From Fictibacillus nanhaiensis (GTDB lineage: Bacteria > Bacillota > Bacilli > Bacillales > Fictibacillaceae), in assembly GCF_023715445.1 (NCBI RefSeq), contig NZ_JAMBOD010000004.1, forward strand, positions 223,883 to 287,882: 64,000 nt of DNA, written 5' to 3'. The notes under the pieces were generated by a model, which saw nothing but the letters and a program-made list of their open reading frames with translations, was not told where the DNA came from and searched no databases. Below, piece by piece: positions 44,873-53,306 of this stretch (position 1 is the stretch's first letter; each line of letters begins with the position of its first letter). A program made the position numbers and the translations under genes.

Positions 44873-45005
44873 GTACTCTGCTTCTAGCTCAAGTACAACA
44901 GGTACGACCTTTTTCAATGATTTTTTCAGAAGATACCGGAACGAGAACCGAACCGACGATGCAAATTGATATAGTTTAAGGTAAGTCCGACCACACCACT
45001 TTGGA
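44873..45005 (-). pseudogene. SSS symporter 3'-end remnant (block copy A)
   Basis: About 130 bases match the 3' end of the intact SSS gene (53304-53440): ACTCTGCTTCTAGCTC against ACTACGCTTCCAGCTC and so on, with small gaps. In the intact locus this sequence directly follows the MFS start. Here it is separated from the MFS remnant by the malonate cassette. Confidence 0.8.
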
Positions 45006-45082
45006 TCCCATAAATTTTATAATTCATAACAAAAAGAAGCATTCCATCACTTTGATGAAATACTTCCTCTTTTACTATTAAC

Positions 45083-45523
45083 CTAACGATTCATTTCTGT
45101 CGAAGCCATATTATTTTCCCTATCGTCTAAATAAGGTTTTCCCTGCCCATTCACAAGAAGATCCTTTAAATTTGAAAGATAGGAGAACCATCCATTCTCA
45201 CAAACTTGATAACATTCAAGTTCTTTCGTAAGTCCCAATGGGTAAAGTGCAGCACTGATTCATTTTCTGAAACGTGTTCGATTTCAAAGCGAATCAATGT
45301 TCCTTCCCAATCTCGCAAGTTCGAAAATCCACTTTTTTTTGGTGCATGGAGTTTATCACTTTCCATTCGACGAGCTTAGAAGGGACTAACGATTGGATCT
45401 CTGCTTTCACATAACTTTTGATACATTTTGCACCAAACATGGACCCTTTTGAAACATTCGCGGTCACTTTTAAATGTTCGACAATTTGATTGTATTTTTC
45501 CTCAGCAGAGAATGGTTCCCCTC
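45083..45523 (-). pseudogene. Chimeric remnant: unknown 5' part joined to an SRPBCC 3' part
   Basis: From TAG at 45083 up to about 45418 the sequence is a diverged copy of the SRPBCC gene at 28411 with small deletions that break the frame; a 66-residue open stretch remains at 45166-45366. Upstream of that, about 45420-45520 encodes an unrelated segment (EEKYNQIVEHLKVTANVSKG, then SMFGAKCIK) without a start codon. An AGGAGG is still visible. It probably followed the intact SRPBCC gene at 45528 in an operon. Confidence 0.65.
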
Positions 45524-45527
45524 CTAT

Positions 45528-45986
45528 TTACTTTTGGCCTAAATAGACTTTCAAGCTTTCTTCTAAAGAACTTGTCCAGCCAAAGTTATGGTTGTTAGCA
45601 GCTTCTTCGCTTGGAAGATCTGTATGTGTAACGACCACTTCAGTGGAGTCTCCTTTATCCAGGAAATCGATTGTTACAGTAGTGGACGGGAACGCAGCAT
45701 CTCCGTTTTCCCATTTCCATGTAAATACCAGCTTTTCATTTGGGACAATCTCTATGTATTGACCCGTTAAAACATGTGTCTCTCCATCTGGAGCATGCAT
45801 GTTGAATTTATAGTTTCCGCCAGTTTCCACGTTCATCTCTTCGATCGTTGTTTTAAAGCCTTCTGGTCCCCACCATTGTGCCAGTTGTTCTGATTTCGTC
45901 CATGCGTTAAATACTCTTTCTCTTTTAACCGGATACGTGTGATTTAACTGAAGTGTAAAGTCTTGCGTACTATTCATCGTGATCAT
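45528..45986 (-). CDS. SRPBCC (AHSA1-like) domain protein
   Basis: 152 residues: LNHTYPVKRERVFNAWTKSEQLAQWWGPEGF, the FTWKWENGDAAFPSTTVTIDFL strands and a C-terminal GWTSSLEESLKVYL helix, the full Activator-of-Hsp90-like ligand-binding fold. ATG 45986 has GGGAGG nine bases upstream and overlaps the ArsR stop by 17 bases, so it is translated from the ArsR-SRPBCC mRNA. Ligand unknown. Confidence 0.87.
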   Translation of the reverse strand: MITMNSTQDFTLQLNHTYPVKRERVFNAWTKSEQLAQWWGPEGFKTTIEEMNVETGGNYKFNMHAPDGETHVLTGQYIEIVPNEKLVFTWKWENGDAAFPSTTVTIDFLDKGDSTEVVVTHTDLPSEEAANNHNFGWTSSLEESLKVYLGQK

Positions 45987-46326
45987 CGTTGTCTTCCTCC
46001 CTGTTTTCTAATAAATATTTTTCCAAGCTAGATAATTGGTTCTTCCAATACGAGCTTAATTCATTCAGCCATTCGGTCGCATAATCTATGCCTTTTGGTT
46101 GAAGATAATAGTACTTATATTTTCCCACCTTTCTAAAAGATACTAGCCCAGCATTCTCCATGATTTTCAAATGCTTCGTAAAGCCTGGCAAAGACATGTC
46201 ATATGCAGCTGCCATCTTCTTGACGGTGTTCTCACCTTTTGACAGCTCTTTAATGATTGCTCTTCTCGTTGGATCCGCTAAAACCGAAAATACTTGATCA
46301 AGTTCATCTCTGTTATAGTTAACCAT
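45970..46326 (-). CDS. ArsR-family regulator, probably leaderless
   Basis: About 118 residues. The winged helix reads VFSVLADPTRRAIIKELSKGENTVKKMAAAYDMSLPGFTKHLKIMENAGLV; no metal-site cysteines. The frame extends to 46365, but that ATG touches the TTGACA -35 box, so the start is ATG 46326, about seven bases after the -10. No Shine-Dalgarno precedes it, so the message may be leaderless. The start codon lies inside the palindrome AACCATATGGTT, a likely autoregulatory operator. Confidence 0.85.
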   Translation of the reverse strand: MVNYNRDELDQVFSVLADPTRRAIIKELSKGENTVKKMAAAYDMSLPGFTKHLKIMENAGLVSFRKVGKYKYYYLQPKGIDYATEWLNELSSYWKNQLSSLEKYLLENREEDNDDHDE

Positions 46327-46362
46327 ATGGTTTACTGTAAAATAAAAAAATATAAATGTCAA
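46321..46362 (-). promoter_or_regulatory. Promoter and operator of the ArsR-SRPBCC operon
   Basis: TTGACA (46357-46362), 17 bases, TACAGT (46334-46339), then the perfect palindrome AACCATATGGTT (46321-46332) over the start codon. The same motif type is at 24170. Confidence 0.65.
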
Positions 46363-46463
46363 CATGGATTCTTTGAGAATACTTTTTTAATCAAAAAATG
46401 ACAGGACTTTAACCGTTTCAGTTGAACTTCTTAAAGAGAAAAAAACTGAAGGAGAGTGCAAAT

Positions 46464-46928
46464 ATGTTCCTGACGAAGAACGATTTCTTTGAGGTTTTGG
46501 AAGGAAACAGAAGATTGACGATTCGTGTGATAGAAGCTTTTCCAGAAGGTAAATTATTCAGTTATACCCCAGACGAGAAGCTTCGTCCTTTTGCTGAAAT
46601 GGTGAAAGAAATTGTAAATATCGAATACGGCTATATGCAGGGAATCGCGCTAGACAAATGGGAATATAAAGATGTGTTTGAAGGGGTTGCAACAAAAGAA
46701 GATCTGATCAAAATAAGTAATGAGATCCGTGAAGAGACAAGAAAAATGTGGGAAGAAATGAATGAAGAAAGACTCAGCATCGTTGTGAAGGACCCTTTCT
46801 TCGGACCTGAGCAAAGTCATTTTGCAAGACTTCAATACGCCTTGGAAAATGAGATTCATCACAGAGGCCAGGGCTATACATATCTACGAATACTTGGGCT
46901 CGAACCACCTGAATTTTATGTGAGATAA
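46464..46928 (+). CDS. DinB-family protein
   Basis: About 154 residues of the DinB four-helix fold: ALENEIHHRGQGYTYLRILGLEPPEF carries the metal-ligand His near residue 130, and FAEMVKEIVNIEYGYMQGI the first His-region helix. Members bind divalent metal; many are thiol transferases or unknown. The frame opens at 46422, but AAGGAGAG precedes ATG 46464. Monocistronic with a terminator at 46944. Confidence 0.85.
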   Translation: MFLTKNDFFEVLEGNRRLTIRVIEAFPEGKLFSYTPDEKLRPFAEMVKEIVNIEYGYMQGIALDKWEYKDVFEGVATKEDLIKISNEIREETRKMWEEMNEERLSIVVKDPFFGPEQSHFARLQYALENEIHHRGQGYTYLRILGLEPPEFYVR

Positions 46929-46943
46929 ACTTTTAACACAAAC

Positions 46944-46974
46944 CAAACCTGAAAGGTTTGATTTTGCTTTTTTC
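46944..46974 (+). terminator. Terminator of the DinB gene
   Basis: CAAACCT and AGGTTTG with a three-base loop, then ATTTTGCTTTTTT. Confidence 0.75.
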
Positions 46975-47024
46975 CAATCATCCTAATGTATTTCTTATGA
47001 CTACAATCTACAATCAGAAAAGAA

Positions 47025-47056
47025 AAAGCCTGAGAAGTATTAGTTCTCAGGCTTTC
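47025..47056. terminator. Hairpin terminator between DinB and excalibur genes
   Basis: AAAGCCTGAGAA and TTCTCAGGCTTT form a long stem around GTATTAG. The position fits the end of the minus-strand excalibur gene or read-through on the plus strand. Confidence 0.7.
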
Positions 47057-47135
47057 TGTGTATATAATTAGACACTCGGATTAGATTTATTTAGAGCCAT
47101 TTCATTTAATAGCACAAGATAATAGGGAAATTAAT

Positions 47136-47726
47136 TTAATTACAAGCGATACCATCGTGATTATAATCTAAACGATGATCTCCAAATCCTGCTGCTTTAG
47201 ATGCTTTCATAAAAGCTGTGGCTTCAGTTGAACTACTAAAATCGCTACAATCTTTATCTTCTTTAAAGTTATAAACCGGTCTTGCAGGTTTAGGCTCTGG
47301 CTTAGGTTGTGGCTTATTTTTTTCTTCTGCTTCTTGTTCTGCCGCCAATCTATCACGCTCTTCTTGGGCTCTTTTTTGTTCCTCTTCGAACTTTTTAAGT
47401 GCCGCTTCTTCTTCTAACTCCCTTTGTTTTTGGTCTTCTGGAGTTTCTTCTACGATTGTTAAATGTGTATGCCAAGCGCAAGGTATTACTTTCCAGGCTA
47501 ATAACAAGGCAAATAGTAGGATAAGGAATGTTCCTCTCTTATGCGTTTGATGTTTCTTCTTTCTTTTATAGCACCATATTGCGGTGCAGAGAATAAGGAT
47601 GAGTAGAATGATATTCCACCAAGATCCGACAATACATTTCAAAGAGATTGCTAAAACATAAAGTAATACAAGAATGATTAACCACTTTTTCACTTTTTTA
47701 TCTTCATTATCGTTTTTTTGCCCCAT
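47136..47726 (-). CDS. Membrane-anchored excalibur calcium-binding domain protein
   Basis: 196 residues. Two or three membrane segments lie within the first 80 residues (WLIILVLLYVLAI, then WNIILLILILCTAIW and GTFLILLFALLLAW). A coiled-coil, Glu-rich region follows (about 95-135: EEAALKKFEEEQKRAQEERD), then a Pro/Lys linker, and the C-terminus is an Excalibur domain ending DYNHDGIACN with the DxDxDGxxC pattern. Function unknown; the domain is extracytoplasmic and binds Ca2+ in relatives. ATG 47726 follows GGGGGATC. Confidence 0.85.
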   Translation of the reverse strand: MGQKNDNEDKKVKKWLIILVLLYVLAISLKCIVGSWWNIILLILILCTAIWCYKRKKKHQTHKRGTFLILLFALLLAWKVIPCAWHTHLTIVEETPEDQKQRELEEEAALKKFEEEQKRAQEERDRLAAEQEAEEKNKPQPKPEPKPARPVYNFKEDKDCSDFSSSTEATAFMKASKAAGFGDHRLDYNHDGIACN

Positions 47727-47802
47727 CTATATTGATCCCCCGTTTAATTTTTTAAACCCTTAATCATTTTAGATGTTATTTTTTATATGTAAATAGAAAA
47801 AA

Positions 47803-47842
47803 TAAAAAATCGAGTAATACCATCTTGGTTTACTCGATTTCA
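47803..47842 (-). terminator. Terminator of the metallophosphoesterase gene
   Basis: AAATCGAGTAAA and TTACTCGATTT form the stem, followed by a T run on the minus strand. Confidence 0.85.
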
Positions 47843-47849
47843 AAATTAT

Positions 47850-49046
47850 TTATGCTTTTACCGTTTGCTTCTTCTCTGGAAGCGTTGCTGGATCCATACT
47901 TTGGTCATTAGCCGTTAAATCGATGCCGTAATCCTTCGCGAACACCATGTGCGTTTCGGCTAGAACGTTCTCATGATTCAAATCCAGATTGAACACCCTC
48001 GCCCCACGGAGTCTGTTCTTCTCTGCACCAGGAAGTCCATATGTTCCAAACCCGGCACTTCCTCCGTAACCGAGCATGATCCCGTAATAGTTTCCGGCAT
48101 ATGTGTTGATATGATCATGTCCGCAGAAGACTCCTTTTACATCTCCTCTATGCTGCATGGCGGAAAACAATCCGCTGTTGATCGGGCCAGGACACTCATC
48201 TTCGTTTCTCTCACCCGTAATCTGATGCTTCTCCACTGCACGCGCATGATCTGCTTCCGTACGACTGTCGACGCTCGCATACCACATATAACGATGCTCC
48301 CATAACGGAATATGTATGAACATGAGGGAAGGTACTTTATAGCCAAATCTGTTTTCTATTCTTTGAGACATCTCGTTATACCAGCTTACTTGGTCAAAAC
48401 GAAGCCAGTCCCATGTCGGATAACCTTGAAAGTCTTGTCCGGCGATTGTTTTTGGTGCATAACGTCCACTGTCTAGCAGCCAAAGGTTGAAAGCAGCTTT
48501 CTTCGCATCGGCATCCCAGATCAAGAGATTCATGTTGCCCGTTCCTGTTATATGTTTGGCACCCTTTTGGTTTAAGTTGTGTTCGTATGATCTGTAAAAC
48601 TCTAGCATCTGACTTTCATCGATTCCGCTCTTTTGCGTAGAATCCTCATCGTGGTTTCCAAACGTAACCGCCCACCTGATTCCCCGCTTTTCCATCGGCT
48701 GGGCAATATTGTTCATCGCCTGTTTCATCTCAAGAGGCGTGTCACATCCGCCTGTAATATTGTCACCGTTCAATACAACAAAATCAGGTTTCTCTGCATC
48801 GAGCACTTTTTCCATGAGTTCTAACGTACGGCGGTCAATGCGTTCGTCGTCTTGGGTATCATTGAACTGAACGACCTTGAACTTACCGTTTGAATGGAAG
48901 CGAAGAACCTTTTCTTCCTGATTATCAGCATGTGCTGATTTGTTGAATAGTGAAGTCGTGTCCCCAAGAGAGCTAAGTGTTAATGCAAGCGTACTCGCTC
49001 CCCCAATTTTAATAAAATCACGTCGATTTACTTGTTTTGAACTCAT
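47850..49046 (-). CDS. Tat-exported metallophosphoesterase
   Basis: 398 residues. A twin-arginine signal (NRRDFIKIGG, then a hydrophobic stretch and AHA) occupies residues 7-40. The calcineurin-like core has QFNDTQDDE, LNGDN, TFGNHDED, MFIHIPLWEH and FCGHDHINTY, i.e. all five metal-ligand blocks. It should fold with its metals in the cytoplasm and act outside the cell on phosphate esters; substrate unknown. ATG 49046 follows GGAGGGG. Monocistronic. Confidence 0.92.
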   Translation of the reverse strand: MSSKQVNRRDFIKIGGASTLALTLSSLGDTTSLFNKSAHADNQEEKVLRFHSNGKFKVVQFNDTQDDERIDRRTLELMEKVLDAEKPDFVVLNGDNITGGCDTPLEMKQAMNNIAQPMEKRGIRWAVTFGNHDEDSTQKSGIDESQMLEFYRSYEHNLNQKGAKHITGTGNMNLLIWDADAKKAAFNLWLLDSGRYAPKTIAGQDFQGYPTWDWLRFDQVSWYNEMSQRIENRFGYKVPSLMFIHIPLWEHRYMWYASVDSRTEADHARAVEKHQITGERNEDECPGPINSGLFSAMQHRGDVKGVFCGHDHINTYAGNYYGIMLGYGGSAGFGTYGLPGAEKNRLRGARVFNLDLNHENVLAETHMVFAKDYGIDLTANDQSMDPATLPEKKQTVKA

Positions 49047-49195
49047 TCCAAACCCCTCCGATTGTCATGTACTGGTATACCACTGACAGCATATCAATCC
49101 TATTTGGAGAAAGTGTTTGGTTGGTGTAAAGGTTGTTCAAATGATTAATAGATCAATTTTTACAAAAAGAAGCCCCCATAAAACGAATTGAATTC

Positions 49196-49717
49196 TTAAT
49201 TGTTCCGTAATTCCCGAAGCAACTGGAAAATCTGACCTCTATGATGGGCTTCGTGTTCGATCAAATGATATACCACCCACTCAGGTGTGACATCATAATG
49301 TTCGAGCACCCTCGGTTTACGCCAATTCGCTATGTCCATGGAACGAAAGTGGGAAAGAAAGACTTCACGAACCTTATCTAGGCGATAAAAATGGTCATCT
49401 AAGCTTTGTCCCTTAATTTCAGTTAGTAAGCCATTTTCAGAACTGACTTTTAAAGGGAACAATGACCGTATGTCTGGATCCCATTCTGAACAGAGGACTT
49501 CTTCATATAACCAATCTGCCTCGATCAATGCAATGTGATATAGAAGAGATCCGATGGTTTGCCTTTCATCCATCTTTTTATCGAGCACATCTTGGCTGAT
49601 TCCCATTAATTCTTTTTTTAGTGTACGGCGAACATCTTCTAAGCACCAAAGCCATCGCCCAATTTCTTCTTCATACCCTGGTATGGTTGATACCACTAAA
49701 GTTCTTCTATTCAACAA
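49196..49717 (-). CDS. DinB-family protein, intact copy (block copy B)
   Basis: 173 residues: GSLLYHIALIEADWLYEEVL with the first metal His, and WVVYHLIEHEAHHRGQIFQLLRELR with the others. It belongs to the DinB superfamily. The start is TTG 49717 (a second TTG follows) after AGGAGG. Its 5' half recurs as a remnant at 60281 and its 3' two thirds at 28949, which makes it the intact reference copy. No function can be assigned beyond the fold. Confidence 0.85.
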   Translation of the reverse strand: MLNRRTLVVSTIPGYEEEIGRWLWCLEDVRRTLKKELMGISQDVLDKKMDERQTIGSLLYHIALIEADWLYEEVLCSEWDPDIRSLFPLKVSSENGLLTEIKGQSLDDHFYRLDKVREVFLSHFRSMDIANWRKPRVLEHYDVTPEWVVYHLIEHEAHHRGQIFQLLRELRNN

Positions 49718-49816
49718 AAACCCTCCTCCTATCTAAAATACTTACATACTACTAAAAGTGGATAGTTCCTTCTGTTACATCTATAAAGAACAAAATCGCT
49801 AACGCGACTTTATGAC

Positions 49817-49849
49817 GTCCCAAGTGAAGCTATTCACTTGGGATTTTTT
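49817..49849 (+). terminator. Hairpin at the transposase-3' end of the IS91-like element
   Basis: CCCAAGTGAA and TTCACTTGGG around GCTA, with Ts on the plus strand. Either a terminator or the end structure of the element. Confidence 0.6.
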
Positions 49850-50085
49850 CTCGCTTGAATCATAGTGCCTCCACAACTTGGACACTGGACTTCCACTTCT
49901 TCCCCTTTCTTTTTGTCTAGCCCAAATTCAGCCACGACAAAATCAGGAACATCATCTTCTTCATGACAATCCTTGCACGTAAATGTGATTGTTTTTATTT
50001 CCTCATTTAAACCAAACGGATCTTCCTCTTCGAGCGATTTAAAAAAATCCTTATTCAACTCATCCTGCTCTTTTTTGGTTGTCAT
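49834..50085 (-). CDS. Small zinc-ribbon protein of the IS91-like element
   Basis: 83 residues, acidic, with two CxxC pairs: CKDC at about 37-40 and CPSC at about 68-71, followed by GGTMI. The layout is a single zinc ribbon with an N-terminal helix. It overlaps the transposase 3' end by 26 bases on the same strand and lies inside the insert limits, so it is probably an accessory gene of the element. Function unknown. Confidence 0.65.
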   Translation of the reverse strand: MTTKKEQDELNKDFFKSLEEEDPFGLNEEIKTITFTCKDCHEEDDVPDFVVAEFGLDKKKGEEVEVQCPSCGGTMIQARKNPK

Positions 50086-51306
50086 TGTTATTCGACCTCC
50101 ATCCTTTTATGCATTCCATACCTTCCATGTAATGATACAAGTATCCGTATCGAGAATGCCAGATTTCAATCAAGTCCATTCGCTGTTGACAATGAGGACA
50201 TTTAAACGGATCCACATCAAACGCTTCAATCATTCTTTGTCGATAACTCTTCTTTCTTTGTTTCCGCTCAAGTACCCATTGGATTTGTTTCGTTCTCATA
50301 AACGAGCGCAGGCTTAATACAGCCTTGGCTTTTTTGTAAGCTCTTCGGCTGTACAAACCAAAACGACCAACCATTCGAAAATGCTTGGGGGAAATGTGCT
50401 GAAGAAGATCAAAGAGAAAGCGAAAGACAGATACTTTTTTATCCACCCTTTTCCCTGTTTGATGGTCTTCATACCAAAAACGAACAAGATTTCCATCGTA
50501 TTCTTCAATACGATATTCAGCGACAGCTGGTCTAGCCAAATACCTTCCGATGTATTTGGCAGCTCCTTTCGCATCTTTCATCTTTTGTTCGGCATTGACG
50601 TAAAACCCTTTCGGGTAACGCCGGTAGAGTTCATTGATGAGCTGAATAACTGCTGGATGATCAGGAAACCATTGTTTGGCCATATCCAGTAATAATTTCT
50701 GCCATGATTTTCGTAAAAAATCATACGGAATAAAGTCACTCGGTACCCACTCATTTTTATTATCAATAGCTCCTTCTGTTACTAAGGCGTGGATATGCGG
50801 ATTAAATTTCAAATCCCTTCCGAATGTATGTATAACAGTAATCACGCCTACTTGAAGCCCTCTTTTTTTACTTTTTCGATGATAATAAAACTGAAAGACT
50901 TCAGCTGCTTTCTTGGCTAGTTCATTCAGCTTTTTCCGATCCTGAAAAAATATGTTTCTTAACTCCTTGGGTACGGTAAATACCATATGCCGATGCGGTA
51001 CATTAAAAATCATTTCCTGTTGTTTATCTGACCAGTCATCCGTATACTTTTTACCGCATTTATGACAGAAGCGACTTTTGCATGTAAAGCAGACAAAGAC
51101 AGGATCTGGTTTTCCTTCGCAGCCTAAACATTCTTATCGCGAATAACCCAAATCACGTGTACCACATCGAATAGCTTTCCACACCGTTTCTTTAATATCT
51201 TTCCGATACGCTTCTGGGAATCTTGTGTCATGAAGATTCCAAAAGCCATCAAAGTGGTCTTTCAAAATTTGTTTAATGACACCGTTTTTGTATCTGTTTT
51301 TACTCA
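50060..51306 (-). pseudogene. IS91-family (Y2) transposase with internal stop
   Basis: The ATG at 51306 begins MSKNRYKNGVIKQILKDHF. After about 63 codons a TAA interrupts the frame (at GYSR*ECLGCEG), and the frame then continues to 50060 with 317 residues from the next ATG at 51013. The N-terminal CxxC zinc region (CLGC, CFTC, CHKC), the HUH motif NPHIHALV and the catalytic YIGRY (YxxxY) are all present. Without the stop it would be about 415 residues, the usual length. Confidence 0.82.
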
Positions 51307-51392
51307 TATCCGTTCTCCAAAAAATGATACGAACATTTTAACGAACAACTATCCACAAGTCTAGTGATTTTATAATTTCCTAAACAATAAGA

Positions 51393-51422
51393 AAAAGCTT
51401 AAGGATCATTCTCCTTAAGCTT
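51393..51422 (-). terminator. Terminator of the flavin reductase gene
   Basis: AAGCTTAAGGA and TCCTTAAGCTT, followed by TTTTTC on the minus strand. A diverged copy is in block copy C at about 60538-60566. Confidence 0.85.
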
Positions 51423-51428
51423 CTTTAC

Positions 51429-52031
51429 TTACCTCGGCAGCGAAAAGAATTCTCTGCTTTCGCTATAGTTCCCTGCTAACCTGCCGAGCGGCTGCAGCTT
51501 CTCAAGGTCCACTTTATAATTGCCAAGGTAATAATCGTCATTGATATGATAACGAATCATTCTTCCGATCACCAAATGATCGCTGCCGAGCTGAATGATC
51601 TGCTCTAGCTGACATTCCATCTGAATCGGCGCTTCTTTTACTCGCTTCGGTTTTACAATGGTGCTGTCCAATGTTGTCAGTCCCGCTGCTTTAAACTCAT
51701 CGAAATTACTCGGAAGGTTTTCAGATGTCTTTTGCATCTCATTCCCCAAGGATGACGGGACCACATTGATGACGAACTCTTTTTGATTCCGTATGTTTAC
51801 GAGTGTGTCTTTTTCCGTTCCTTCTCTCTCACCCACTCCAGGTCCTATCGATATACAAAGCATAGGAGGGTTTCTGGAGGCTACGTTAAAAAAGCTAAAC
51901 GGCGCCAAGTTGACCACTCCCTCTGTTGAAATAGTCGATACCCAGGCAATCGGTCTTGGCACGACTGAGCCTATCAATAGTTTATATACATCCTTTTCTG
52001 CCAGCTCTTTCGGATCAAATTGCACGTTCAC
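51429..52031 (-). CDS. Flavin reductase-like FMN-binding split-barrel protein
   Basis: 200 residues: IGSVVPRPIAWVSTISTEGVVNLAPFSFFN at the start is the FMN-phosphate binding motif of the flavin reductase-like family, and VINVVPSSLGNEMQKTSENLP the second strand region. Such proteins reduce flavin with NAD(P)H or bind FMN as oxidoreductases. The start is GTG 52031 after GAGGGTGA. It overlaps the MFS gene by 17 bases, so both belong to one operon. Remnants of it occur in copies A and C. Confidence 0.87.
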   Translation of the reverse strand: MNVQFDPKELAEKDVYKLLIGSVVPRPIAWVSTISTEGVVNLAPFSFFNVASRNPPMLCISIGPGVGEREGTEKDTLVNIRNQKEFVINVVPSSLGNEMQKTSENLPSNFDEFKAAGLTTLDSTIVKPKRVKEAPIQMECQLEQIIQLGSDHLVIGRMIRYHINDDYYLGNYKVDLEKLQPLGRLAGNYSESREFFSLPR

Positions 52032-53274
52032 TCACCCTCGCTTTTCTCTTTTTATTTACGTTTAACAGAACTAATAGAATTGCAAAAACGATACATAACA
52101 GCACTGTGATAAAAAACCAGCCTGATGTGTAGCTGCCGTTCAGGTCCACCATAAAGCCGAAGAAAGGCGGTGCCGCTATGACGCCAAGTGAACCGATCGT
52201 AATGCTTAATCCACTCGAAATCCCAGCTTGCTCAGGCGGAACCAGCTCACTCGCCAGGTTCATCCAGATCCCGTTGAACCCTGAAACGGCAAACCCAAAG
52301 ACCGCAATGATCGGAACCAGAAATCCAAACGGCGTATGTTCAGGCAACAACGCCAACGTACTGCTGGATAGAGCAGAAATGATGACGATCACGATAACAA
52401 TGACCACTCTTTCTCCATTAAAAACGCGGTCACTGATCACGCCCCAAGCTACCCTTCCGAACGACCCGCATGCTTCAGAAATGACAAGGAGCAAGCCTGA
52501 CAAAAACAGCGATATCCCCATCTTTTCATAAGCGAAAAGTACGAGATATGTGTTCAAGCACATTTGCGCTCCGTTCAGCCCGAGCGCACTTAAACTAACG
52601 AGCAACAATGGCCGATTCCGAATCATACTCCACATCGACTTATAAAAAACAGAAAGCCGCTGATCGTTACTTTGTGGTGCGGTGCTTGAATCCCGGTATT
52701 GAAAAAAGGATAAAACGCCAGTCAGAATTAAGAGCATGGCTGCACCGATAACTGCCGTCCGCCAGCCATAGGATGCTCCGACGGGAAGTAAGATCACGGC
52801 CGATAATGCAGATCCGAGTGTGACGCCCATCTGTTTAATGCCCATCGCAGTTCCGCGCTGTGTTTGTGTGAACCAATAGATGATTCCTCTGTTCGATACC
52901 GGGTGCATGGCTCCGTATCCAACCCCGCCGATGACCACGAATATAAGCATCGACCAGAAATGTGTAAAAAAGGTCGAGAAAATAAATCCGCATCCTAAAC
53001 ACATGGAAAGAACGAGCAGAAGCTTCCTGGATCCGAGCCGGTCCACTAAGAAACCGGCAGGAATGGAAGCCAATGCCTGTCCTAAAAAGAGACCCGCTGG
53101 GAGCATGCCGATTTGAGCTTTTGTCAGTGACAAATCTGCTCCAATCAATACACCAAGCGGGACAAGTCCTCGCCCTACAAAGGCAACCAATATTTGAACA
53201 ATCAAGAGCCAGATCAGCATCTGCCAATGCGGCTCAAGACGAATACGCTTAACGCTCAAACTCAAATTTGCCAT
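52015..53274 (-). CDS. MFS transporter, 12 membrane segments
   Basis: 419 residues. The MFS signature between helices 2 and 3 is GFLVDRLGSRKLLLVLSMCLG, and helices 4/5 carry GVGYGAMHPVSNRGIIYWF. The second half has the matching VAWGVISDRVFNGERV loop. Relatives move organic anions or sugars acids; substrate unknown. ATG 53274 has only a weak ribosome site. Its start lies 32 bases from the SSS stop. Operon context with flavin reductase, SSS symporter and DUF3311 suggests uptake of organic acids. Confidence 0.9.
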   Translation of the reverse strand: MANLSLSVKRIRLEPHWQMLIWLLIVQILVAFVGRGLVPLGVLIGADLSLTKAQIGMLPAGLFLGQALASIPAGFLVDRLGSRKLLLVLSMCLGCGFIFSTFFTHFWSMLIFVVIGGVGYGAMHPVSNRGIIYWFTQTQRGTAMGIKQMGVTLGSALSAVILLPVGASYGWRTAVIGAAMLLILTGVLSFFQYRDSSTAPQSNDQRLSVFYKSMWSMIRNRPLLLVSLSALGLNGAQMCLNTYLVLFAYEKMGISLFLSGLLLVISEACGSFGRVAWGVISDRVFNGERVVIVIVIVIISALSSSTLALLPEHTPFGFLVPIIAVFGFAVSGFNGIWMNLASELVPPEQAGISSGLSITIGSLGVIAAPPFFGFMVDLNGSYTSGWFFITVLLCIVFAILLVLLNVNKKRKARVSERAI

Positions 53275-53306
53275 GTCTGCTTCAACTCTTTTTTTAATCT
53301 ATTGTA

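Larger units (their letters stand above)
49786..51385 (-). mobile_element. IS91-like element remnant inserted at the DinB/flavin reductase junction
   Basis: The limits are set by comparison with the empty copy at 60281-60785: similarity to it stops after ATCTATAAA at 49785 and resumes at about 51386 (AATAAGAAAAAGC). The insert carries a Y2-type transposase and a small zinc-ribbon gene. The tetranucleotide GAAC, a known IS91-family target type, lies at the transposase-3' end (49786-49790). A hairpin is near that end. Confidence 0.7.

Noticed and set aside
46327..46365. 13-residue N-terminal extension of the ArsR protein
   Set aside because: It would be encoded by the -35/-10 promoter region itself.
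50314..50692. Open frames opposite and within the IS91-like transposase
   Set aside because: Shadows of the transposase frame without ribosome sites.
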